Assembly: GCA_002702705.1 (NCBI GenBank)
Contig: PABH01000028.1
Location: 1-64,000, forward strand
Direction: 5' to 3'
Length of the DNA: 64,000 nt
Source: Anaerolineaceae bacterium
GTDB lineage: Bacteria > Chloroflexota > Anaerolineae > Anaerolineales > Anaerolineaceae
Shown here piece by piece: positions 49,967 to 58,842 of the stretch (position 1 is its first letter; every line of letters starts with the position of its first letter). The position numbers and the translations under genes were made by a program. Under the pieces are notes generated by a model that searched no databases, was not told where the DNA came from, and saw only the letters and a program-made list of their open reading frames with translations.

Positions 49967-51657
49967 GGTGAAATTCCTAATGGAAAATCGTCAAGCCATT
50001 GTGGTGCACAGTTATCTACATTCCACGGAATAACGCGATTGATTGTATTTCGATAATAATTTTTGTCGGAAATTTCAGAAAATTGCATATAGCTGATGAT
50101 CCGATATGGAATTTCGCCACATTCAGTCTTAATCCCTGCTCCGTATAATAAACTGCCGGAATATCCGTTTAAGGTGGGAATACCAAGTTCCAAAGCAGCA
50201 AACATCGCATCAATTTCAGAAACATACCAGGGAACGGTTGGGTCACTTCCTATATAAATTATTGAACCTTCTTGGATATCTACCGAATTTCTGATCTCAT
50301 CTCTCAAATTCGATATTCGCATTTGAGAATCGTACTTTGAAAATCTGTAATGGGAAAAGGTTAAAGCTTCAAAGAATAGGAGGATCATTACCCCTATAGA
50401 AAAGAGTTTCTGTAAAAAACTTTTATTATCCATTAATCGATTTAATATAAAACTTGTGACCACAGCCAAAGGCCACATCAAAACAAGTTGAATCCGGGTT
50501 ACAGCACGGATACTGTTGAATCCGGGGATCTTTATGAGTAATGTGTAAAGAGAAAATCCATTAAACCACATTGTGAACAACAAAAGTAGTATAAGAGCTA
50601 TCAGATTAATAATCACAAATGGTTTGTAACTTGAATTTTTACGTATAAATATTCCCAAAATAATTAACAAACTTACAGCGATTCCTGGAAAAAGCTGATG
50701 TTCGTGCCGCATTGGTAATGAAGAAATTGTTTTTGATATCGGTTTCCATAGCAGGGAATGATCAGCAAGGAAATAGCTTTGCCATCTTGGTAACATGGAA
50801 GTAATTTCGTAGAGCGACCTGGTGAAGGGATAGAGTTTGGACACCTGATAATAGGGATAAATGAGTCCAAAGAATAATCCGCAAAATGCCACAAACCCAA
50901 TTAAAAAGACTAGTTTTCCTTTTGGCTGAGTTATTTGCCAGGCTTGAAGCAGCCGTTTTGGCCAAAATAACAAAAGATTTTGGATATTGATTTTTTGACA
51001 AAAAAATGGAATGATTAAAAGCATAAAAAGCAAAAGCAAAACAAGAAAAAACCCGATGTAAATGGTTAGATAAAATTGCCATACAACCATAACAAAAACG
51101 ATAAGTATTGATTTAAGGTTAGGTGAGTTGGCAAATTTCCATAAAAAATAACTAGCGAATGGTACACAAAAGCGATAAATTAGCTGAGGGTGGCCTTCCT
51201 GTACCAGCATTGGCAAACCAAACGCAAAAAAGAATGCCCCAAATCCTGATGCGAATGGTTTTATTTCAAGTTTTTGTAATACATACGCGGCAGCAATAAA
51301 ATTTAGAATAAAGCCAATAAGATACCAACCCTGATAAGCGCTTTCACGACTAACACCGAATAAGCGAAAAACTGCGTAAATTGGCGCTGAACCAAGAAGA
51401 TTATCGCTAAATGCCATAGTAAGGGGAAAAGGGTAAAAGAAATTTGCTTGCCAGTAATTTGTACCCGGATTTTGCAACCATTGAAAGAAATGTTCCAGGA
51501 TGTAGAGGTTGAAGCGAGTATCACCCAAGTCACCAGGTATTTGGGAAAAGTTGAATCCAAAAACTGCTAAAATCAATCCGACCCCAAAAAAGAAAGTTAA
51601 GATGATTGAGAAGTTCTTAAGTATTAACTGAAGCAAGAATTTAATTTTATGTTGCAC
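49963..51657 (-). CDS. Polytopic membrane protein, GT-C-like
   Basis: A 564-residue protein with about 10-12 hydrophobic helices and a soluble C-terminal tail of about 110 residues. The large first loop carries GDLGDTRFNLYILEHFFQWL and FFYPFPLTMAFSDNLL, a pattern of lipid-linked-sugar (GT-C) transferases in which an acidic pair in the first outer loop acts. No named family could be assigned. It begins the AT-rich glycan locus, in one direction with the asparagine-synthase-like gene. Confidence 0.65.
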   Translation of the reverse strand: MQHKIKFLLQLILKNFSIILTFFFGVGLILAVFGFNFSQIPGDLGDTRFNLYILEHFFQWLQNPGTNYWQANFFYPFPLTMAFSDNLLGSAPIYAVFRLFGVSRESAYQGWYLIGFILNFIAAAYVLQKLEIKPFASGFGAFFFAFGLPMLVQEGHPQLIYRFCVPFASYFLWKFANSPNLKSILIVFVMVVWQFYLTIYIGFFLVLLLLFMLLIIPFFCQKINIQNLLLFWPKRLLQAWQITQPKGKLVFLIGFVAFCGLFFGLIYPYYQVSKLYPFTRSLYEITSMLPRWQSYFLADHSLLWKPISKTISSLPMRHEHQLFPGIAVSLLIILGIFIRKNSSYKPFVIINLIALILLLLFTMWFNGFSLYTLLIKIPGFNSIRAVTRIQLVLMWPLAVVTSFILNRLMDNKSFLQKLFSIGVMILLFFEALTFSHYRFSKYDSQMRISNLRDEIRNSVDIQEGSIIYIGSDPTVPWYVSEIDAMFAALELGIPTLNGYSGSLLYGAGIKTECGEIPYRIISYMQFSEISDKNYYRNTINRVIPWNVDNCAPQWLDDFPLGISP

Positions 51658-51699
51658 TACTAAAAAATTTCCTTAAACTATCATGGTCAAAAACGAAAA

Positions 51700-53265
51700 T
51701 CAAAAACTAATAAAATCTTTATACGTTGATAACCATGTTGAAAATAGCAAATATATTTGAGAATTTATAAATAAACTGATTGATTTTTGATCGTATCTTA
51801 AAAGATTTTCCTTTAATAAAGTTACTTTTTTTGAATCCAATATATTTAAAGAGAGAATGATTTCGTTTTCTAATGCATTTATGAGCAATTGAACGGTTTC
51901 TTTCGTGAATTTAGTTATTGGAGTTTTTTTAACTTTTGAACGATCATAATTTGATGTGGATGGAAGATTACCTAAAAGCGGATTGATTTTTTTAATAATG
52001 TCTTCGTGGATATTCTTTTCTTTTGTTATCCCAAAAGGAAGGCCGAAAAAATAATTAAAAAATTCGGGATCATGAAATATATTGATCATTTTATGTTTCT
52101 CACTAAATATTCGGCAAGCTTGATAAATATTTCTTCTATCTCGTGAATTGATTCGATAATATAAGAAACCCTGTTCGTGGAAGAAGGTTTTTTTTAATTC
52201 CTGAAAAAAGCTTTGTTGGGATGCTAACTCAATTTGATTTTCAAATCTATCAACAAATAGACCAAAGTGATTCGCTTTTGACCAATCAAAATATGCATTT
52301 GCTAACGTTGTTTTTTTGGATGGAGTATATGAACCGCGGATCAATGCGTCGCCATCTATTCCAAGCAAATAAGGAGAGTTATTAATTGGCAGCATATCTG
52401 TTAAATACTTAAACCATGGGTGAAACCATGATTCAAAATTAGATTGGACAAAGTACTCAAGAATATAGTTGGAGTACCAATTTTCCGAATAGGGAATAAA
52501 GAAATTTTGCCATCCCAATTCCTGGGATACAAGTTTTGCAAAATCTTCTTCTGTGGAACTGCCGACATCGGTATTGATTGTATAAGTTATGCTTGATTTA
52601 TTCAAACTATGTAAGCTTGCTGCTATTAATCGTGTATCCAAACCACCACTAAGCATCATTTGAAATTGATCGTTAGATGCTCTGATTGCTTTTTGAACAC
52701 TTTTTTTCGATAACTCTGCTATTTCAGAAATTACGACTTCTCTGGTTTTGGATATAATTGGTTGGTTTAATATTTGATAATTTTGAATGGAAGTAACCGT
52801 TTTTTTACTTAAATTTATCTTGACAATTTCTCCCATAGATAACGTTTTAATTTCATTTAGATAGGTGCGTGAGCCATGGATATGGTGGAAAATAAACATA
52901 TCACTCCATGTAGTCCAGTCTAACGTTAATTTTTGATTACAATTTCGTATAACATAATCCAAGCTAGAAGATACGATTAAATTTTCCCCATCATAAAAAT
53001 AGTAAAGTTGATTAACCGCATTCCGGTCTGTGAAAAGAGTGAGAATGTTTTTTTTCTTATCATGGATTACACCACAAAAATTACCAATAAAATTGTTTAA
53101 ATTTTCAATTGATCTTGTGATTTCAGACAGAAAAAAAGATAGAGAAATCGCCTCAAAACATGAATTACGGATAGTCCCTTGAATAAAGAGATCAAATCTA
53201 GCTGATTTGATAGGATTATTTGCAGTTCCTAACACATTTCTTTTATTTATTGAGATTAAAAACAT
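51700..53265 (-). CDS. Asparagine-synthase-like protein lacking the glutaminase Cys
   Basis: A 521-residue protein with the synthetase PP-loop SGGLDT (206-211) of asparagine synthase and an N-terminal half that keeps the glutaminase-domain outline (FCGVIHDKKKNILTLFTDRNAV, YYFYDGENLIVSSS) but starts MFLISINKRN, so the Cys2 nucleophile is missing. It therefore cannot draw ammonia from glutamine in the usual way. In glycan loci such proteins are often amidating or cryptic enzymes. It is AT-rich like the surrounding locus. The function is undetermined. Confidence 0.75.
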   Translation of the reverse strand: MFLISINKRNVLGTANNPIKSARFDLFIQGTIRNSCFEAISLSFFLSEITRSIENLNNFIGNFCGVIHDKKKNILTLFTDRNAVNQLYYFYDGENLIVSSSLDYVIRNCNQKLTLDWTTWSDMFIFHHIHGSRTYLNEIKTLSMGEIVKINLSKKTVTSIQNYQILNQPIISKTREVVISEIAELSKKSVQKAIRASNDQFQMMLSGGLDTRLIAASLHSLNKSSITYTINTDVGSSTEEDFAKLVSQELGWQNFFIPYSENWYSNYILEYFVQSNFESWFHPWFKYLTDMLPINNSPYLLGIDGDALIRGSYTPSKKTTLANAYFDWSKANHFGLFVDRFENQIELASQQSFFQELKKTFFHEQGFLYYRINSRDRRNIYQACRIFSEKHKMINIFHDPEFFNYFFGLPFGITKEKNIHEDIIKKINPLLGNLPSTSNYDRSKVKKTPITKFTKETVQLLINALENEIILSLNILDSKKVTLLKENLLRYDQKSISLFINSQIYLLFSTWLSTYKDFISF

Positions 53266-53440
53266 AATAAAATAATTATACCCAATTTGGAGACCAGGCT
53301 TTCTTTATTTAGAATAACTTTGGATAGTGCCATTTTAAGATTCATCTCTTAAATTTTAAATGGTATAATTTAGCAATCTTTAAAATTAATGGATCCTTTC
53401 CTAATAATTTAGGGGGTTATTGGTTAATCTGGAAATTAAA

Positions 53441-54424
53441 ATGAAAAATTATATAAAGAACAATAAAACACAAAAATTATGGAAAGTTTTACCAGGAATT
53501 TTTATAAGTATTTTTGCCCTAATTTATATTTTTAATCTCATTACTTTTTCTGAAATAAAAGAATATATCAAAACAATCGACTTTATATCATTACTACTTG
53601 CATTTATTGTGATGATAGTTGGTATATATTTCAAATCATTAGGATGGTGGGTGATTCTGGGTAAAAAAGCACCTATCGTTGATACTTTTTTAATTTTAAA
53701 TATTGGCAATTTATTAAATAATCTATTGCCTTTTCGTGCTGGTGAGTTTGGAAAAGCGTACATGATGGGGAAAAAATCAGGAATGGGATCTTTATATATT
53801 TTTTCTTCGATTATTATCGAACGTTTTTTTGATATGTTAATTTCTGTATTTTTAATACTTTCAGTGTTTCCCTCCGTATTAAAAATACAGAACGCATTAC
53901 CTTATACGTTTATTTTGTTTTTTTTGATAATAATGGGATTTTTTATCCTGATAATTCTTTCAAAAAACAATCAAAAAGTAGTGAATTGGCTGAAACAAAA
54001 GTTACAAAATAATGAAAAACTAGAAAAAATATTGGTACCAAAATTAGAATCTTTTTTATTAGGATTAGGCATTTTTAAAAACATATCGCAGTTCTTACAA
54101 AGTTTTTTTTGGATAATTTTAGCCTGGCTTTTTTATATACTCTTCTTATATATATTGATTTTGCAATTTTTTCCAACTGCAAAGTTTTGGTGGGCATTGT
54201 TTTTACAAGGGATAATCTCATCTGGATTGGCTATTCCATCTGTTCCAGGTTCTATTGGAGTATATGAGGCAGCAGCCATTGGTGCTTTATTTTTCCTGGG
54301 TATAAACAAAACAGAAGCAGCCGCATTTGCTATAGTGACACATGGTTATAATATATTTATTATTATATTAATTGGATTAATTTCATTTATATTATTAAAT
54401 ATTAGAAATAAACGCATTAAATAA
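53441..54424 (+). CDS. Flippase-like (UPF0104/LPG synthase TM region) membrane protein
   Basis: A 327-residue polytopic membrane protein with eight or so helices, similar to the integral region of lysyl-phosphatidylglycerol synthase (MprF) and to UPF0104 proteins: LLNNLLPFRAGEFGKAYMMGKKSG, a conserved motif with Arg and Glu, and a closing SGLAIPSVPGSIGVYEAAAIGAL. Members transfer or flip lipids or lipid-linked sugars. ATG 53441 is preferred; a TTG at 53420 is possible because GGGGG lies four bases before it. It is divergent from the AsnB-like gene and 19 bases ahead of a methyltransferase. Confidence 0.8.
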   Translation: MKNYIKNNKTQKLWKVLPGIFISIFALIYIFNLITFSEIKEYIKTIDFISLLLAFIVMIVGIYFKSLGWWVILGKKAPIVDTFLILNIGNLLNNLLPFRAGEFGKAYMMGKKSGMGSLYIFSSIIIERFFDMLISVFLILSVFPSVLKIQNALPYTFILFFLIIMGFFILIILSKNNQKVVNWLKQKLQNNEKLEKILVPKLESFLLGLGIFKNISQFLQSFFWIILAWLFYILFLYILILQFFPTAKFWWALFLQGIISSGLAIPSVPGSIGVYEAAAIGALFFLGINKTEAAAFAIVTHGYNIFIIILIGLISFILLNIRNKRIK

Positions 54425-54443
54425 ATAATTATAGGATCTAGAT

Positions 54444-55232
54444 TTGATGAAAAAATTTTTAAAATCATTGATTTCTGAACCACAAACGAGAGGATTAGAT
54501 ATAGATAATCCCTCAACAACCTTGATTCGAAGAGATATTATCAAAAGGAAAGGATTTCTTCGACGAATATATGAAGAATGGTATGGTATGGTTATAGTGG
54601 ATATCCCAAAGGTGGATGGTATGGTTTTAGAATTAGGCTCAGGGGGAGGCTTTATCGAGAATTACGATACAAATATAATAACCTCAGAAGTTTTTTATTG
54701 CTCGCATGTCCATATGATATTGGATGGTACTAAACTCCCTTTTTCAGAACATTCACTTAAGTCAATCGTTATGATTGATGTTTTGCATCATATACCTGAC
54801 CCCAATGCCTTTTTCAAAGAAGCCTTAAGATGCGTAAATAATGGCGGAACAATTGTAATGATTGAACCATGGGTTACAACATGGTCAAAATTTGTTTATC
54901 AAAATCTGCACCATGAGCCGTTTATTCCGAATGCAATATCATGGAAAAACGATTCATCGGGACCATTATCTGGTGCAAATGGTGCTTTACCTTGGATTAT
55001 TTTTAAACGAGATGCAAATAAGTTTTCAGAGGAATTTCCTAAATGGAAAATTGAAAAAATATATCCATTTATGCCTTTCCGTTATTTGTTGTCTGGTGGA
55101 GTTTCACTTAGAAGTATTGTTCCTGAAAAAAGTTATGATTTTTGGAAAGCGCTAGAACAAAAATCATTTCGTTATATGGATAAGCATTTAGCTATGTTTT
55201 CGAAAATTGTTCTCAGGAAGGTAGATTTCTAA
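54444..55232 (+). CDS. SAM-dependent methyltransferase
   Basis: A 262-residue class I methyltransferase. The SAM loop is VLELGSGGGF (about 62-71); MIDVLHHIPDPNAFFKEALRCVNNGGTIVMIEP gives the motif II/III region of UbiE-like enzymes. The N-terminal region carries a short helix with a basic stretch. In a glycan locus it probably methylates a sugar or a lipid carrier; the substrate is unknown. It follows the flippase-like gene by 19 bases on the same strand. Confidence 0.88.
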   Translation: MMKKFLKSLISEPQTRGLDIDNPSTTLIRRDIIKRKGFLRRIYEEWYGMVIVDIPKVDGMVLELGSGGGFIENYDTNIITSEVFYCSHVHMILDGTKLPFSEHSLKSIVMIDVLHHIPDPNAFFKEALRCVNNGGTIVMIEPWVTTWSKFVYQNLHHEPFIPNAISWKNDSSGPLSGANGALPWIIFKRDANKFSEEFPKWKIEKIYPFMPFRYLLSGGVSLRSIVPEKSYDFWKALEQKSFRYMDKHLAMFSKIVLRKVDF

Positions 55233-55305
55233 AATTTGAAAATGTATCAAAAATTTTAGAAATCAAAAGGATTAAATATTCATAAAATATTGGCAAATAA
55301 ATAGT

Positions 55306-57384
55306 TTAGGTTCTTAATATTTTAATTGAGTTTAAAAAACTTTCAATTAAAATAAGAGCCAAAAATAAAGAAAGAGTAATATAAATAATATTGGATAGCT
55401 GTGGGGATAATATTTCAACAGTTCCGGTGTTAGTATGAACGAGATTGGAAGCCGTAATAATTGTCCTCGATATAGGTTTTTCTTGAACATATTCAATTCT
55501 TGTTCCACAAAATTGTATAAAACCTGATTTAGATGGAAGCGCATTTGTATTAACTAATATAATATTCCTTGACGTTTTGTAAGAATTATTTGGGTCAAAG
55601 TAATTGTATGGGATCCATCCAAAAGAATTTCCCAAATTAATATTATCTACTATTGAGTCGTACCCATTAGAATTATGATAACCGTAATTTTCAATAAGTG
55701 TCAGTAATTTTTCTTTTGTAATATATGGAATTTTTATTCCATTGGGAATACTGTTTTCTGGGACAATATGTATCCATGAATTAAAATTTGTCCAAAATCC
55801 TATTGGAACTTGATCAGAATTGCAATTTAATTTAGAAGGGTCATAAGATATTTTTTCTTTCGGATAAAGAAAAAATGGAAAAACAAAAGTGAAACAAATT
55901 AGTAATAACAACAAAATTTTTCCAAAAAACATTGGTGAAAAAATATAAATTGAATTATCTACATTCGAATATGAATAAGTGGTTGAGAAATATTCAGGCA
56001 TATTGGTTTCAAATTTCTCTTTTTTAAACAAAGATAAAATCACAAGAAATTTGTTTTTAAACCAAGGAATCGAAACAATTAATAAAGTTTGTAAAATAGG
56101 GTTTGTGACAGTATAGGAACGATAACCAACATCACGAGTCGGTGCTAGGGGAACTGATAACAAAATCCCTGCAAGGGAAAATAAAATAAATGTTGAATAC
56201 CATGCTTTCCTTTTTTTAAGAAGATAAACTAAATTTAACAAAGCTAAACCAAACACGGGATAATAATTATTGGGTTTTCTAAAATGCAGAAAAGAATAGG
56301 CATTTATTACATTTGGATTTATGTATTCTTTATAACCACGAAATATACCAATTAGCAACATTTCTGGATTCGATTGAATTTTTTGGAATGCCATTTCATA
56401 CGCTTCACTAGGTAATTTATCAGGATAATCATTTTTAAAATTCGTCCATCCACTATTTCCTGTGGCTAACCCATAAAAAGTATAACCATAATTTGAGAAT
56501 AAAGGTTGGTTACTTTTATTATAAAAATTTGAGAACAAAGTATTTAATATAAAAGGTAATATCACGACACCCAAAGCGTATAATGCATACCGAAAAGAGA
56601 ATTTCCTTTCTCCTTTAAAAACCAATCCTAACCATAGTACGAGCATTGGTAAAATCAACATTGCTGCTGGCCGAATGACGAGACCTAGACTCAGAGAAAA
56701 AAAGCCCAGTAAAATATTTTTAACATTTTTATTAAAAATACCGTTCCAAATGAAAGCAAAAGCAAGATTCCCTAATAGAAAACCTAACTGCTCGGTCATA
56801 AAATTATTTAACCGGAATTTTGCAAAAAAGAAGCCCATAATTACAAATAAAGACGCAGCCAAAGGGCCATGTGTTTTCCGTAACTCATTAGCCGCTAAAA
56901 AACTACCCAGAGCATTTATAAATGTGTAAATTGAAAGAAAAGAAATTAGATTAAAATTTGTTATTGACAAAAGAATAGATGATAATATATGAAATAGAGG
57001 TCTAAAAGCCGCATCACCTGTGATTGCGCTTGTAGTTAGTAAGGAGTATGCTTGTGTTAAATATCCACTCGCATCGCTAGTGGGGAAAAAACCGGCCAGT
57101 TGTGCGGTATTTGTATAGCCTGAAGTCCATGTCCATACTAATCCAAATCCATATAACGATATAACTGCCGTTATTGCATATAGATTACCAATATATCCTT
57201 GTCGTTTAAAACACAAATATAGGACACCAATAATGGGTAGCAAGAAGGTTATGTTTAAAATATCTTTGGAAAAAAAAAGAAAAACTTTTTCTGGTAAAGG
57301 AGTTTTAATCAAGACTAAAAACAGGATACAAGGAATCACTATTAATCCAGAAAACTTAATTATTGCCCGAGTTTTATTTTCCAT
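55306..57384 (-). CDS. Large polytopic membrane protein, GT-C-like
   Basis: A 692-residue integral membrane protein with about 12 helices, most in the first 470 residues, and a soluble C-terminal domain (about 505-660) before a last helix. The early outer loop TSGYTNTAQLAGFFPTSDASGYLTQAY contains an acidic residue in the position seen in GT-C glycosyltransferases. No family name is assigned. ATG 57384 is used since GGAG lies seven bases upstream; the TTG at 57399 is less likely. It shares the strand with the fused methyltransferase-glycosyltransferase gene, 24 bases upstream. Confidence 0.65.
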   Translation of the reverse strand: MENKTRAIIKFSGLIVIPCILFLVLIKTPLPEKVFLFFSKDILNITFLLPIIGVLYLCFKRQGYIGNLYAITAVISLYGFGLVWTWTSGYTNTAQLAGFFPTSDASGYLTQAYSLLTTSAITGDAAFRPLFHILSSILLSITNFNLISFLSIYTFINALGSFLAANELRKTHGPLAASLFVIMGFFFAKFRLNNFMTEQLGFLLGNLAFAFIWNGIFNKNVKNILLGFFSLSLGLVIRPAAMLILPMLVLWLGLVFKGERKFSFRYALYALGVVILPFILNTLFSNFYNKSNQPLFSNYGYTFYGLATGNSGWTNFKNDYPDKLPSEAYEMAFQKIQSNPEMLLIGIFRGYKEYINPNVINAYSFLHFRKPNNYYPVFGLALLNLVYLLKKRKAWYSTFILFSLAGILLSVPLAPTRDVGYRSYTVTNPILQTLLIVSIPWFKNKFLVILSLFKKEKFETNMPEYFSTTYSYSNVDNSIYIFSPMFFGKILLLLLICFTFVFPFFLYPKEKISYDPSKLNCNSDQVPIGFWTNFNSWIHIVPENSIPNGIKIPYITKEKLLTLIENYGYHNSNGYDSIVDNINLGNSFGWIPYNYFDPNNSYKTSRNIILVNTNALPSKSGFIQFCGTRIEYVQEKPISRTIITASNLVHTNTGTVEILSPQLSNIIYITLSLFLALILIESFLNSIKILRT

Positions 57385-57408
57385 TAATATTCTCCACAAA
57401 TAATTATT

Positions 57409-58842
57409 TTAACGAAACTTTAGTCGTTTTGCTGCAACCCACACCATTTTTAATAACAACAAACCGTGGGAAAAACGAGATATATTAGTACTACCGTAAG
57501 TTCGATCGCGGTATCGAATTGGAATATCTAACAATTTGAGATTTAATTTAGCGGCACCAAAAATCAAATCAAAATCTCCAAATGGATCAAAATCACCAAA
57601 AAAAGATCGATTTTTCGCAATTTTTTCGTAATCAGCTTTCCACAATACTTTTGTTCCACATAAGGTATCTTTAATCGGTTGTCCTAAAAGCCATGTAAAT
57701 GCCATACTAAAGAATTTATTTCCCAAAAAATTCAAAAATCGCATGGCCTCCTTCTCCATAGGGTAGATTAATCTAACACCATTTATGAATTCGCCTTTGT
57801 TATCTACTAGTGCATCGTAAAATCTTGGTAGATCTTCGGGGGGGACCGTCAGATCAGCATCTAAAATCATGAGTATATCCCCAGATGCTTTCTTAAATCC
57901 CAATTGCACTGCATCGGCCTTTCCTTTTCCGTGTTGTTTGTATAAAACCATATTCCGATTTCGATAATTGCTTTCTAAGTAATGTTTTATAGTTTCATAG
58001 GTTTCATCTTTTGAACCGCCTTCTACGAATATGATTTCAGTACCACTTCCCATTTCAGGAATGCGATCGATAATATTTTTTATATTTCCAGCCTCATTTC
58101 GAGCTGGAACAACTACAGATACAAGTGGATTCTCATTTGGAGCGTTATCGGTTAATCCAAGAGGTCTTGCGATAATAATATTTGTTAATGCAAATAGAGA
58201 AAATACAGGAAACCTAACTAAAAATTTATTGAATATTGTTGTTAATAGCGGAAAATAAAATGGAAATAATATTTCAATTCTGTTTTTTAATTTTTCAAAG
58301 TTTGTTAAATATAATAATGATATTATGTCAGAAGGAGTGATCCAGTTTTGTTGTAAGGTAGGGGTTGCAAGATTAGTTGATTGGGCTATTGTTAGGGGTA
58401 TCTGCCAAACTCTACTGTAATTGTTCAGTATTATTCGAGTATTAGGTTTACATAAAAGATACACCTCTTGCAAAACTTTTTGAATATCCCAAAGGTCGTT
58501 TATAAGATCAGAGAGGATGATAAAGTCGAATTTTGAATGTAAATCTGAGCAATTGTGTGCGTCTAGGTTATAAAAATTTAAATCCGGATACTTCTCTTTA
58601 GCAGTATTAATCATCTCTTCAGAGAAATCAATCCCAACACCAAATTTTGGTTTCACTGCCGCTAAAAGATTTCCTTCTGCACAACCAATTTCCAATACAT
58701 TTGATCCAATTGGAATGATATCTTGATAAATTTCAATAATTCTTTTGTGATAATAATTTCCTAAACCACGCCATTTTTTTCTTTTTTTTGAGATAGTGTT
58801 CCAATGATTGGTTCTTTGTTGTTTGTAATTTTCAAATGCCAT
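57409..58842 (-). CDS. Fused SAM methyltransferase and GT2 glycosyltransferase
   Basis: A 477-residue protein joining an N-terminal methyltransferase (SAM loop VLEIGCAEGNLL, then FDFIILSDLINDLWD, about 48-150) to a C-terminal GT2 transferase from about 240 (VSVVVPARNEAGNIKNII, ILDADLTVPPEDLP with the DxD acidic pair, and GTKVLWKADY). The GT2 part looks like polyprenyl-phosphate mannosyl/glucosyltransferases (DPM1-like), which load sugars onto lipid carriers. The gene starts 11 bases inside the end of the next gene upstream, showing translational coupling. Confidence 0.85.
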   Translation of the reverse strand: MAFENYKQQRTNHWNTISKKRKKWRGLGNYYHKRIIEIYQDIIPIGSNVLEIGCAEGNLLAAVKPKFGVGIDFSEEMINTAKEKYPDLNFYNLDAHNCSDLHSKFDFIILSDLINDLWDIQKVLQEVYLLCKPNTRIILNNYSRVWQIPLTIAQSTNLATPTLQQNWITPSDIISLLYLTNFEKLKNRIEILFPFYFPLLTTIFNKFLVRFPVFSLFALTNIIIARPLGLTDNAPNENPLVSVVVPARNEAGNIKNIIDRIPEMGSGTEIIFVEGGSKDETYETIKHYLESNYRNRNMVLYKQHGKGKADAVQLGFKKASGDILMILDADLTVPPEDLPRFYDALVDNKGEFINGVRLIYPMEKEAMRFLNFLGNKFFSMAFTWLLGQPIKDTLCGTKVLWKADYEKIAKNRSFFGDFDPFGDFDLIFGAAKLNLKLLDIPIRYRDRTYGSTNISRFSHGLLLLKMVWVAAKRLKFR

